Assembly (NCBI GenBank): GCA_029962745.1
Contig: CM057161.1
Coordinates: 9,222,638 to 9,286,637 of the forward strand
Reading direction: 5' to 3'
Length of the DNA: 64,000 nt
DNA from: Echinometra lucunter
Taxonomy: Eukaryota > Echinodermata > Echinoidea > Camarodonta > Echinometridae
Shown: positions 35,461-46,307 of the stretch, piece after piece
Layout of the letters: every line of letters starts with the position of its first letter
How positions within the stretch are numbered: position 1 is the first letter of the stretch
Program-made: the position numbers and the translations under genes
The notes under the pieces: generated by a model
Seen by the model: the letters and a program-made list of their open reading frames with translations, nothing else
Told to the model about the DNA's origin: nothing
Database searches by the model: none

Positions 35461-35559
35461 TTAGTGGTCCTCCTCCAATTTCTTAATGATTTCTGCCCGA
35501 AGCTTTGTAAAAGAAGAAGGTGCTCGACTGTTCCGTCCTTTGACATATAACACTGACTC
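35461..35559 (-). CDS. Candidate last coding exon of an unrecognised gene
   Basis: On the minus strand a good acceptor (pyrimidine-rich TTATTTATCTTTTCTTCTAG) opens 33 codons ending in TAA at 35463-35461. The frame starts ESVLYVKGRNSRAPSS and ends KLRAEIIKKLEEDH, a charged helical-looking tail. The overlapping 127-codon frame in another phase lacks this splice logic. It joins in phase 0 to the candidate exon at 35887-36019 through the donor ACG|GTAGGT. The family is not recognised; a chance frame of this length is quite possible. Confidence 0.35.
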   Translation of the reverse strand, partial: ESVLYVKGRNSRAPSSFTKLRAEIIKKLEEDH

Positions 35560-35886
35560 CTAGAAGAAAAGATAAATAACAATCGCATCGCGCAAGGACG
35601 GCCCTTATTTCCCGACGGCCACTTGTCAGGCTTGGTTGCATCAAGCATCCGCTCAAAAATATTGTTTGATAAAATACTCCATGCTTCCCCTGTAATTCCC
35701 TCTTTTTTATTTCTTCGTGTTGGCACTAGACGCAAGAGACAACATGAAGTAATGGGAGGGATGAGTTTAGGAGTGATGATGATCGACAGAACCAGTCCTG
35801 TCATCGACATCTCAATGAGACTCGCAAACATCGGCAATAAAATATTGGTGTTTGTTTTAACCCTTGGCGTGTTTACCTGAACCTAC

Positions 35887-36019
35887 CGTTTGACCCGATT
35901 GCGCTTCAAACTTGGTTCCCGATGGGCGCCCGTGATGGGGTATGTTTCCACTCTCCCATTCTGTGGCGCCTCGTACGTGATGAAGCATAGACACCGTGCT
36001 ATCCGCACTTCTGATATTC
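35887..36019 (-). CDS. Candidate internal coding exon of the same gene
   Basis: 133 nt on the minus strand between acceptor CTATACAG (a second in-frame acceptor CTACAG lies 12 nt upstream) and donor ACG|GTAGGT. It is open for 44 codons (starting NIRSADSTVSMLHHVRG, ending FEAQSGQT) and clearly richer in G+C than its surroundings. An alternative donor TTCAG|GTAAAC 12 nt inside the intron would break phase with the last exon. No domain recognised. Confidence 0.35.
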
Positions 36020-36037
36020 CTGTATAGAGTACTGTAG

Positions 36038-36130
36038 ATATTAACCCTTTGGCTACAGGAACCAGATGGCCCCTATATTAACCCTATCGCTACTGGAACC
36101 GGGTGGTCCCTGTATTAAGCCTGTGGGAAT
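36038..36130. repeat. 46-bp tandem pair of a dispersed repeat
   Basis: TATTAACCC(T)..GGCTACAGGAACCAGATGGCCCC is followed by a second copy TATTAACCC..GCTACTGGAACCGGGTGGTCCC. Related single copies occur near 39760 (GTAACCGGGTGGCCTCTGTA), 43338 (AACCCGTGGACTACTGGAA) and 48108, so this is a dispersed short repeat. Confidence 0.6.
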
Positions 36131-36210
36131 TTGAGAATTTCGTAGTCAACGGGTTAAGACTATGGGAAAGAGAGAATTCCGTATTCAACACATTTCTACA
36201 GTGTCATGAC

Positions 36211-36419
36211 CTGTACAATATCTCCATGCTCTCGTGACTCTTGAAAAATTTTGAAACAAGTTGACACTGTCCCAAAGTCAGCAAATAACGTCTCATTTGA
36301 GCCCATAGTGCCTTAGGAGTCTGCTCAGGTTGCCGTGCGTGCATACAAGATGCTATAGGTGAGCCAGTGGAAACATGCCTTTTATGCGGAGCGATAGATG
36401 GATTTGAATTCGGCAGCAT
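36211..36419 (-). CDS. Candidate first coding exon of the same gene
   Basis: ATG at 36419 (context AAA-ATG-C) opens 69 codons plus two bases up to TACAG|GTCATG. Joining to the exon starting at 36019 completes an AGG codon, so all three candidate exons are phase-compatible and would give a 146-residue protein. The frame is Lys/Arg/Gln-rich near its middle (ALWAQMRRYLLTLGQ). The donor is weak after GT, an open overlapping frame exists in another phase, and no family is recognised. Treat as a hypothesis. Confidence 0.28.
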
Positions 36420-39400
36420 TTTTACACCGTTCCTCCTTTATTCAAAAATAGCCTGATGCACAATTTCGCCAGGATCTTGTGATTTTTTGACAAGGAAATG
36501 GAATATCATCCAAAAGGCTGTATTACATCAACACACTGATCTGCAGTTACTGTGATATTATTGCAGTTCCCATAGCTAATAACTGAAATGGTCTTTTGAC
36601 TGTTGACCAAAGATTTGAGGAGAATCTGATGCACCCATCATGTAACTTCTTGTAATATAGCCTTAGATCTTTTTTATAATGGTTCCATGCTATGTCTAGA
36701 CAAAATGAAAAATATAAAAGTAAGCCATAATGGTTAAAGTATATCCAAGGGAATTGTATAAAAAGTATTGGATCCTCAGTGGAACAGTTCCTATAGTAAA
36801 TCTGATCCACAATTGCTAGAAGAAAACTGCACTGTGATAGCTGTTAGGCAGTTTGGCACCACTGGCATGGACTGGTATACACTGATCTGTGGTTGATTGT
36901 GTTGCTTACAACTGCCAGCTTGTACAAGAACGTAGATCTCACGACTTCCAGATTGAAAATATCCAATGATTTTATAGTGAATGGGTTCAAGGCTACCATT
37001 ATCACATTTAAAAAAAAATCAATATAAAAAACCCCACACGAATATACCTTACAATTGGTAGACTTAATAATATGTCCAATTGCTTGTTCGGTATACACAA
37101 TGTAACGCCAGTTTCTTAATGAAGATGATAACAGTATGCGTTTCAGCTTCAGACATGTTATAGACGATGCGCAAACAATACTTTCAGGTGACGTATCAAT
37201 GCCTAATGTGATTAATAGCAAACAAAGTTCGATGTTCATTTTAATTTGAGTATCAAATGAATAATTTTCGTGCTACCGGTATACAGTCAGCGTTAAAAAG
37301 GCCTAGCGCAAAACCCTCCGCAGACGTTGATGTAAAAGGTGTCTTTTAACACCTCGGCCAATGTTTATCATTTAACACGTTTAACAAGTCTGCAATGTAT
37401 TCTTCAAGGTTAACCGATTAGAATGTCTCCATCTTCAACATTAAACAAAACAACCAAACGGGTATCTGTGTATTAAAAGTTAATGATAATGAAGGCTTTC
37501 GGTAAATGTGATGATTTGAGTAGATTCTGAGGAGGCGCGATGGCTCAGCGGTATCATGAGTATAGAGCAGTATTCTCGTAGCTGGAAGTGCCCCGAGTGG
37601 ACGCGGTAGAGCCGTCGGTCCCGTTGTTGCTTACCATAATCCACATGCCTTCTTAATCTTTTGACTACTGAGTTGTCATATATCCCGTCGATTTAATACT
37701 AAAATCATTACATTTGATTCACTGAGCACAGATTTGTTATAGAAATGTCGCAGTTATTACTGATAACAAACTTTATGAAAAGGGGGTCCAGGACCACCTG
37801 CTTCCAAAGGCAATGGGATAATATTCCCCATGTTCACGTAAAATAAAACCAACCAAACAACCAAATGTCACAAAGTCGAAGTTAATTTCCACGGACATGA
37901 TGGCGTAAACATGGTAAAGGTGTCTTTCGTCAAATTCTCGATGCATGCTTATCATGTAATATTTGGGTTGCGATGTCACCGCCTATGTTGTAGATTGGTC
38001 GACACTGAAGTCTCACATACTTCATCATCAGACAACAAGAAGAAAGGTTTTCATGTAAATTAATGATGATCATGGTTTTAGTAAACGTTGGAAATTCTCA
38101 TGTCAGTGTCCTTCAAAGGATGAACCGCCAAAATGCCTTTCGTCACTTTCTTGCCGCGTGATTATCATGGATATAAGGCTTCAACGTCATCGGCCAAAGT
38201 ATAGAATGATGAATAGTAATACCTGACATTCTGTAACATTAAACAAGGCGATAAAACGTATGAAAAATATATTCCTATAACGACTTAAGAGAGAGGAAGA
38301 AGAGAATGGTGACCACAATGTCGATCACTTGCTGTTTGCATTAGTGAGGATGTGGTGTTCAGGTAAAATTTTGGTCTCGTTGTAGGGATTTTCTTTTCTT
38401 CGTTTTTCTTTCACGTTGTTCGTGCAAACTAATGGCCCTTATAAAATTGGTTACATGAAAAATCAAAACTTGATTTACTTGATTTACAGTTTAATTAAAA
38501 GCTGTGTTGCTGTTGTTGCTTTCATTACAACAGTTGTCCAAAAATTGCCTTTAAACTTTACAGTTTCAAAGTCATTTCAATCACCTAAATGTCAAATGTT
38601 GTTTTTGATTTATATTGCTTGTCTTACGGAAAATCAAAATGAACTTCACAAAATGATGTAAAGTTTGCTACCATAATTTACATCTTATCAGCGTAAATTC
38701 TAAAGGCTGAACCACAATTTAAAAAAAAAGTCAGTTATACACGCAATTTCATTATAAAATCCCAGTCATGATGGAGGCTATGAACCCAGGTGGCATCGAA
38801 AGCGTTAAGCTAACGGCTAGCTATAACTTATACTTTACCACCTTATTTTCATACAATGGCATGATGTAAATCTAGGTGATATCAGGGACTATGCAAAAGA
38901 TAGTTCTTGATGATATCATAAGGGTTAAGCTACATGGCTGACATGGCCTTTGTACCCCCTTCCTTTGTAGACCAGGATGCATGCAAGGGTTCTCTATGTT
39001 TACCGGTTCACGCAGCTATGTCATGATTTGCTTAGATATGTCTCGACTATGACACGCTAGCTTGTCACATGAAGACAAATTCGTGTGACGTATGTTGTGT
39101 CTGAATGTGCTAGGTAGATATAAACCTTTCCCACTTTGTTAATCCATCATCCGTACATGTGCTATCAAGGTGCAGGTATGGCGTGCGAGGAGAAGGATTT
39201 GTTAAAGGTGGATAACATATTCAGGTATTGTGATTAAAACATAAAGAACGCGTTAGAGAGGATCGAGTACTCAGCAATTAAGATTTGAAAAACAGTTTCT
39301 TCAACTTATTGATACGAGAAAGAACAAATATGCAGCATTTTAAAACGAAAGGCGTTGTTCGTGCCATATATTCATATTCAGACTAGGCATAGGCCAAGAC

Positions 39401-39597
39401 ATGACTTACAACTTTAAACCAAACTTCTGATGCCTCATGTTGATGTGTTACCATACCCCCTGAAGCCCACCCCCCCCCCCCCCCCCCCCCCCCATCCAGT
39501 GCTCTATCATGTCTATCATGCTAATTCTTCTTTTACTGAAACTATGTTGGTTCTGAAGGCTGTTTGAAGTGTTATTTTCATTATATTGCATGACTTC
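36420..39597. other. No secure gene; diverged ~450-bp repeats and a MITE relic
   Basis: Between 37260 and 38290 phrases such as AAAGGTGTCTTT, CGTCA/GCCAATG, TTATCAT and ACATTAAACAA..AAAACG recur in order near 37330, 37915 and 38130, suggesting old tandem copies. A right-half relic of the 31304 MITE lies at 37735-37789. A 131-codon minus frame at 36844-37239 has a good donor-like AAG|GTATAT but no recognisable protein. A long C homopolymer lies at 39467-39493. Confidence 0.4.
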
Positions 39598-39757
39598 TGG
39601 GGAACGTTTCATGAAAGGACTTGTCGGATGTTTTATCAGACAAAGCCTGTTTTATCCGACAGTTGCCATAGTAACAATGCTTCTCAGCCAATCAGAATCA
39701 GGGAAAGATGTCAGATCTGACAACTTGTCAGACAACAAATGCTGATGAAACGCTCCT
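39598..39757. mobile_element. Short palindromic MITE (AACGTTTCATGAAAGG ends)
   Basis: The left GGGAACGTTTCATGAAAGG and GACTTGTCGG are mirrored by the right GACAACTTGTCAGACAAC and GATGAAACGCTCC. The centre has CTCAGCCAATCAGAATC, shared with 31304-31450. 160 bp, no frame. A related half copy sits at 41010-41088. Confidence 0.65.
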
Positions 39758-40318
39758 CAGTAACCGGGTGGCCTCTGTATTGGTCTATGAGAATTGAATG
39801 CAAAAATCAACGAGTAAAGAAGAAATAACGGTGCTATTCCATTTGTTATCACTTTCTTCCCACGCCGTGTTTGGTACGGCCCTGTTTGCGTTTGACAGTT
39901 CGTATTACAATTTACACTTAACACGATCAATCATCATCAATCCCTCGTTTTATCGTTTCTTTTTTCCTTTGATTTTTTTTGTTCCAAGGCATGATACAAA
40001 TGAGTAAGGATTAGTCAAAAAGAATAGCCACACGCTGGCACATCTTTGTTTTTGAACTATGATCCAGTTTGTCAGGGTGGGTGAGAACCGTGTTGACATG
40101 GAAATCAATCTCCCTGGCGTGACTGGATTATTTTGAGTAGGAACTTTCCTTTTTGAGAATGTCGGCTAAGGTTCTAGTTTATGATACATGCATAAACTGG
40201 ATACTGGATACAAGGCAAGCATGGTGCATTATGCTGATGCAGGTATTTCATGTCAGTAGTGGTAGTGTTCGTCGTGTTGACGATTATTGGATGAACCTGA
40301 TTAAAGGAAAATAATAAA

Positions 40319-40963
40319 CACCGGCGTAAATCCGTTTTGAGGAGGGGGCGGGGGGATGATCACCTTTTTTGCAGATTTTTTTTTCCCGTGAACTCACGCT
40401 TGAGTACAGGTGAAAATTTTTTTTCCTGGGAGGGGGAGGGGGGCAAGACGCGTAAAAATTTTCGAAAGAACTTGAAAGCGAGGGAGCGAAGCGACCGAGC
40501 CAGTCACGAGGCTGCTTTTGCATTTTTTTGAAGTGAAATTGAAGGATGCAGTTTTTGGTGGATTTTATGAATATTTTCAGTAAAAAAATGTGAGTTTTCA
40601 AAATTTCGGGGGGAGGAGTCAACTGCCCCCGACCCCATACTGCGTACGGCCATGCTTGAGTATTCACAAACACCCTCATTCACCCGTGCAGACCCCCACA
40701 CATATAATATTATTAATTTGCTAGTGACCAAAGCGTGCGAGCGAAATATAACCACGTTTATGATTTTTAAAAGCATTTAACATGAACATTCCACGATATG
40801 ACGGTCATTTATGACATTTTTATAAAAACAATTCACCAACTGATCAATTACAATATAATTTTTTTCCTTAAAATGAGGGGGATATTTGTACACACCATCC
40901 CCCTCTCTCGAAAAAGTAGGGGGGATATATCCCCCAATCCCCCCCCCGGGATTTACGCCAATG
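40319..40963. mobile_element. Non-autonomous hAT-like element, 645 bp, hosting a second one
   Basis: Left end CACCGGCGTAAATCC and right end GGATTTACGCCAATG are inverses with two changes. The flanks are ATAATAAA (40311-40318) and ATACTAAA (40964-40971), 7 of 8. G tracts near the left end, C tracts near the right, and an internal AAGCGTGCGAGCGAAATATAACC follow the group pattern. The element contains another hAT-like copy at 40407-40654, so it was present first. Confidence 0.78.
40407..40654. mobile_element. Non-autonomous hAT-like element (family A, copy 2), nested
   Basis: Flanked by identical CTTGAGTA (40399-40406 and 40655-40662). Right end CTGCGTACGGCCATG matches the right end of 8004-8265. 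The left end is CAGG directly followed by TGAAAATTTTTTTTCC, so about 12 bp of the left inverted repeat appear deleted. The interior matches 8004-8265 from the poly-T through GAGCGAAGCGACCGAGC and GTGGATTTT to AACTGCCCCC. It is inserted inside 40319-40963. Confidence 0.85.
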
Positions 40964-41009
40964 ATACTAAAATTGTCAACCTAGAGCACTTTACCTTTGT
41001 TATGAGCTA

Positions 41010-41088
41010 CTGAAATCCTTGCATCTAATTGGTTGAGAGCAAACTTGTCAGTAAAAATCACTGACAAGACACTTGCTGAAACGCCCCC
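41010..41088. mobile_element. Half copy of a 39598-type MITE
   Basis: CTTGCATCTAATTGGTTGAG is followed by AAACTTGTCAGTAAAAATCA and CTGACAAGACACTTGCTGAAACGCCCCC. This matches one arm and the CCAATCA core (inverted) of the element at 39598-39757. The other arm is missing. Confidence 0.5.
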
Positions 41089-41360
41089 AGATCATTTTGT
41101 TGCTTCTAAATCATTCTTAGTATAAGACACCCGAATTCCCCACATGTCATTTCATAACCGCCGTTGAATATCTCACCTACCTTGTACTGGCCTTTAGATG
41201 CTCATTACAAGCAATGCGTTATTAATAGAAACGAGCTACCTACTCAAGGTCAATTGTACATGTTGAAAGCTGTGATTAATTTATGGTTTTGAAATTTCTG
41301 TCTTAACGAGTTGTATGTTTATTATATGGAACCAACGTGATGCTGATTATATAGGCATGG

Positions 41361-41622
41361 TACACTGTAAAAAGTATTGGGTAAAATTTTAACCAGCACG
41401 AGGGAATTATATGTCCAACCAACCAGCCAACTTTAGGCAATATTACCTAGTGCGGAAAGCATATTGTCCAGTGTCAGGGTAAAAAATAAGCAGTCATTAC
41501 TTTAGAATGGGCAAAATTTCCATCAAATTGGATAAAAAGAAAAGCACAAAGAAATGCCCAAAGTTGGTTGGACACATAATTACCCTCATGGCACATTTTA
41601 CCCAAAGATTTTTGAGAGTGTA
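41361..41622. mobile_element. TA-flanked MITE (CACTGTAAAAA ends)
   Basis: TACACTGTAAAAAGTATTGG and GTAAAATTTTAACC at the left mirror CATTTTACCCAAAG and ATTTTTGAGAGTGTA at the right. The arms continue through GAGGGAATTATATGTCCAAC and its inverse GTTGGACACATAATTACCCTC. TA occurs at both ends. About 260 bp, non-coding. Confidence 0.75.
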
Positions 41623-42130
41623 CGCTCTATAAAGAAAAGTGAATTTTCACTCCATCTTCACCATTTCACTACTTCGGACATGTCGAAAGTCACATCATTG
41701 CTCACTTGTTTAGGAGGGATATCGAGTGAATATCCTAGTGCCTTTGGAAGAGAGTAAATCTTTCCTCCATTTTCACTTTCTTTCCACCCCCCCCCCCATC
41801 CCCCGATTGTCACGTCAGTGATCAAACCAAGTCTTTATAGAGTAAGTGACGAACCATGCCACAGGCACCTTTTGCAGTTATGATTCCATTAAACCAAGAA
41901 TTTGCGGAATTATTTGCCAGACGAAGAATCATTCGATCGTATTGAATGTCATGAATATGAATATGATGGACTGGAGAGCTGGAAAGTAGGTGTTGAAGTG
42001 GAAGAAATTTAAACATGTACCTCTGGGGACACAATCAGGTTTCATTCGAACGTTTCCTTCCTGTTATTCTTGTATTGGACACCATAAACCTTCGCTCAGG
42101 AAATGTGTAACTTCACGCTTTCCGTCTTAG

Positions 42131-42653
42131 CTCAGTCACACCACCATGCGGACTCCGAAGCGATTCCAAACCGATCAATTCTAGACTATTCGCTTTAACA
42201 CTAAATTTGTCGGATCTGTTTTCGATCTGGATCAATCTCGTTGGTTTAAGTCAGACCGTTTTGCCGATTTCAAAACGATCAAATCCATGCGAGTCGGTTT
42301 AATGTTAAGTTTAGTCCGGTATTCTCTCGGTCTAGAGTTAGTCGCGTTTGGGTGACTGGGGATTATTCATGATCCCCTTTTTACCTGAGTCACAATGTCA
42401 TACCGACTTCTACATGTCCAAACTAATTCCACATCGACCTTTTTTTTCAGTTCGGTTTAAAGTTGACTCTGTCCGGTCTAGAGCCGGTTTCTTTTGTGTG
42501 ACTGAGTATTATTCACGATTCCCTTATATCTAGGTCACACTGCCAGACCGACACCACACCAATCATGCCTATACTAAATAGACCGATTCTTTACGTTCGG
42601 TTTAATGTTAATTTTCGTCCGGTCTTCAGTCGGTCTGGTAAGTGTGACTGGGA
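42131..42653. repeat. Three successive foldback units (GTCACAC/GTGTGAC ends)
   Basis: Units at about 42131-42357, 42384-42505 and 42531-42653. Each opens with TCACAC(or A)..CC..(A)GACCGAC-like sequence and closes with its inverse, e.g. unit 3 TCACACTGCCAGACCGAC to GTCGGTCTGGTAAGTGTGAC. Each has TTCGGTTTAA(A/T)GTT and GTCCGGTCT in the second half. A fourth, isolated copy is at 31487-31620. Overlapping short frames are products of the repeat. Confidence 0.75.
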
Positions 42654-42759
42654 GATAATTCACGGTGCTCTCAGACGGCTGCTTCCTCCCCGCTGGTTTC
42701 TAATGACAGGTGCTCAAGCAGGCACCGATATGATGGGATGTGCGGGAGGGGTGGGGTAA

Positions 42760-43597
42760 AAAAAACGAGGATGAGAGATTGATATTAATACACGAGGTTG
42801 GTGAAAATGAAAAGAGGTATCCAAAGACTACGAAATAATGTACTAGTATAGGACAGGGATTGAGACAGGAAGGGGAAAGCGAGAGGGGATGGGGTGTAGG
42901 TATAACAAAAAGTGATAGAAATTTTCCAGAAATGAGTGATGATAACATAACTTTATTTCGAAGGGTAGAGACAATGACAGAGCAAGAGAAGAGAGACAGA
43001 GACAGAGGGAGAGAGAGAAAAAAAAATAGACAGGTAGGTTGCATTCGGGGAAGATGGGAAGATTACGTTTCAGTTTGCTATTTGGATGAGAAATATGGAG
43101 ATCGAAAAGAAGGTGGAAAATAATGCGAGGATGTGGGCTAACGAAGACTGACAAATCAAGATACGATAGAAAGTTCGTGTATCATATCACGAGCTATGAC
43201 AAAGTAAACACACTATGTTTGCGAAATGAGATGAATATTCGAATGGATAATGGATTAAAGTATGTTTTGCAAATTAAAAAGGGTGCAATAGAACCATAAA
43301 AAGAAACATACTCAGTTCGGGGATCTTTCCTAATATAACCCGTGGACTACTGGAATTGAGTGGCCTATGTATGAACTCTATGGGAATGAAATGATGCAGG
43401 AACTAACGATTAAAAGGAAATAATTTTGCGTTATGTGCTTCAAGGAGAACGTATAAATCGTATAGGGTCACTCATAATCTCGACTAGTATATCCTTATGA
43501 TACACCGCGTGAAATGAATAACGCCCTGCGGATCATCTTAAAAGTATACCCTACGAATACCTCGCCAGAAAAGAGGATAAACGGAGTGTACATATAC
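42760..43597. other. No gene; purine-rich tracts
   Basis: Low-complexity GA-rich sequence at about 42850-43030 and AT-rich sequence after it. The 103- and 114-codon minus frames over 42700-43154 are Ser/Leu/Phe-rich shadows of the purine tract. Confidence 0.5.
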
Positions 43598-43751
43598 CTG
43601 GCTGGAAACACGACTCCAGTAATATCCTTCAAACCTGTTCCCCGCCTCTGAAAGCTTTTAGCGTAAAACGACCCCGACTTCTCGGATTTCCCTTCTAAAA
43701 GCAAACGCTTCCACCTAACTCCATTTGGCCATGCCGCAGCACTGGACATCG
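43598..43751 (-). CDS. Candidate coding exon, unrecognised
   Basis: On the minus strand, acceptor GTTCTATTCAG is followed by 154 nt, open for 50 codons from an internal ATG (MSSAAAWPNGVRWKRLLLEG at its start, GLKDITGVVFPA at its end), then donor CCAG|GTATATG. Composition is more balanced than the surroundings and residues are diverse rather than low-complexity. No neighbouring exon was found to splice to and no family is recognised, so it could be a chance frame or a transposon relic. Confidence 0.25.
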
Positions 43752-43754
43752 CTG

Positions 43755-46307
43755 AATAGAACGAGTTGATGCGGCTGTGATAAGGCGATCTCTACCCCCT
43801 ATCTCAAGGTATCAGATGGCTGATGTTTTGAGCTTTTCAACCACCCTTGCATGTGTATATCCTGGAATTCCGTGTACCTATATTTGGGCACAGCATAAGC
43901 AGCGTGTGCAGGAAGATCAAAAGAGAGCGACAAGGTGTCAACTGCATGTGTACTAGGCATATTTTTGGCACTTATCAGAGGCACCTTCTTCTGACGTTGG
44001 AAAATGTAGTGAGCTATTACATTTTAAAAATAGATATATTTCAGTGCGTAGAAATTGATATACTATAATCAGAATGAGTACACTTAGTATAGTATGGTCT
44101 TCTTCTGTTCTTTAAACTTAATCAAGTTCATTTTCGAAGTGAGATGGAGCTGAGATGCTTTTTACAATCCTTGTTATTTCCATGGTGTGAAGATTAGTTG
44201 GCATTCGAAATGAATGCCCACATTAACTCAACACATCATTACAAGTTTGGTTTAGTTATGCTTGTACACATGTATACTTATCGCATCGCAACGGTCGCAG
44301 GTGCTATTTTTTTTTTTTTTTTTTTTTTTTTTGGGGGGGAGGGGGTTGACCTACACGTACTGTGCTAGATCGTCGTATTAAGATTTAAACTTAATGCGCT
44401 ACAGTGACTAACCTGACAATGACTCAAATATTCAAGAAGCCGTCAACTACGTCTTCATATGTATGGTGTTTGTGTTATCTTCGGAAGATATGAACGTACT
44501 AGGGGGTTTAAGAGGAATACATATTCTTAGTAATACGTAGTTTCATATTTCTGTCGTAACCGAGTATACTGCCACTATAGACAAGAAGGTTGTGGATGTG
44601 GGGAGGGGTTTCAGCAGTGCCCCCATTGCGGAACGACGACCACTCCTAACTTCGACAAAATTAATGTTACGCAAGCCACTTTTCTGTGTGTTTATCTGTT
44701 TGGTTTCCTTTCTCTGTCTACCATTCTACCGCAGCGTTATCATTCTTATTCTCTCCAAACTCCTCTCCGTTTTCTTCCCTCCACTTCCCCTCACCCTCCC
44801 TCTAGCTCTCTCTCTCTCTCTCTCTCTCTCCCTCTATGCTTCCCCTCTCAAAACGGGAAAAAAGGCAGAAACGCTTAGAAATGCCAGTGGATAAAAATAG
44901 AGACACATTCGTGCAGTATATTTAATGATCGTTGTAGCGTTAACATATTCCCACCGGATCTCTTCAGTCCGTCTTTACGCCTATCTCTATGTGAAGATAT
45001 CCACTGGGACCAGTGAAATCCAATCGAGCTGTCAGCTTTTTTCTGCAACTCAAAACCTGAAATCCACCTCGGAGCTAAACATCTGCGATTTAAAAGATAA
45101 TATTCGTATTGATCTAGAAACTGTGAAAATACGAATCGGAGTCACCACCGCTTCCCTCGCATCCGCTGAAGATTGTCTCTTCCTGACATGTAATCTATAA
45201 TATGCTTCTTCTAGACGCGTGATGTGATTGTTTACGGGCACATGAGGGTGATTTGACAGATAACAGGAGACGATTAATATAGAATCGAGATAATTTCATG
45301 CATCGTATTTTCACCGTTGATAAGACACTGTAAGAATGTATCTGAAATTATATTATTCTTTACCTGAGCCAAGAATCCCATCTCTCTCCATACCATTCTC
45401 TCTTTATACCATTCTCTTTTTTTGCTGTAGGTAGAGTGTCGAAGAATTAAGAAACATGTTTTTGTTTTGTTTTTTGTTTTTGTTTTTTTAAGAGGGAGTG
45501 TTGATGATATTCCCGAGCTAAATGACAGATAATGAGAATGCGAAGATGGTGTACGATGCTAAGCAAAATGTTACGCTACAGGTGCACATCAACATGGAGA
45601 GAACGTAATTAAAGCTAGTGAATATGAAACACAGACATACAAAAGAAAATTCAGGAGAGCAAGAAAAGGGAAAATGTCGATGGTCAAAGACCGAAGGACG
45701 AGGGCAAAAAACAAGTGATGTAAATCAAGCCAAAAGAATAATACTCGAGTAGACGTAAAGGAAAAAAAAAGGAGAAGATAGGCCAAAGTAACTCTACCTC
45801 CCTTCCGATGTCATTACACAGAGAAACATCTATTAAAGCCAACTAATAGTCGAGCCGCGTGCTAGGGCGCCAAAGGGAGGAGAAACTATTCGTCCGCAAT
45901 TATTGATCGATCACCGGAGATCCTAACATCGATACAACTTTGTTATATTTGTCGTCTGCTAAACGAAACTAAATACGTGCGTTCTGTCGAAGGACTTTTG
46001 TGCCCTGCATGATAAAAAACGAAACGGTAAATGTTCTGAAGTTTAAGCACCCCTCTGACATGTCTGAAATTCGGTAAATCGTGTTCTAAAATGCATTTTC
46101 TTGAATGTTAAGTTAAAGTTTTCAGCTTTTATATTCCTGTAATTTCTTTCCTTGTACGTAAACGAGTACTGTTAGATACGCAGGGGAAAAATGTAACAAT
46201 GATATAACACTATTTTTAAGTCTTGATTACCACTATTCGCAAAACGATGTAGATTCACAATCGGTTGTCGCTCAAAATAAGACACAAATGCATTCAGCTA
46301 ATTGAAT
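43755..46307. other. No gene; homopolymer and CT tracts
   Basis: A 28-base T run followed by G run at 44307-44347, and a CT microsatellite at about 44806-44830. Frames of 91 and 100 codons at 44592-45200 have no domain or splice support. Nothing else identified. Confidence 0.45.

Noticed and set aside
35454..35837. 127-codon minus-strand frame overlapping the candidate last exon
   Set aside because: The frame runs through a strong splice acceptor. The alternative spliced phase gives a more coherent ending, though neither is proven.
36844..37239. 131-codon minus-strand frame with a possible donor AAG|GTATAT after 64 codons
   Set aside because: Hydrophobic, AT-rich, no recognisable domain and no partner exon. 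Not enough to call a gene.
39467..39493. Long C homopolymer, and others such as 48019-48036, 54490 and 55309
   Set aside because: No inverted ends or 8-bp duplications could be found around these, unlike the hAT-like copies. Lengths may also be affected by sequencing error.
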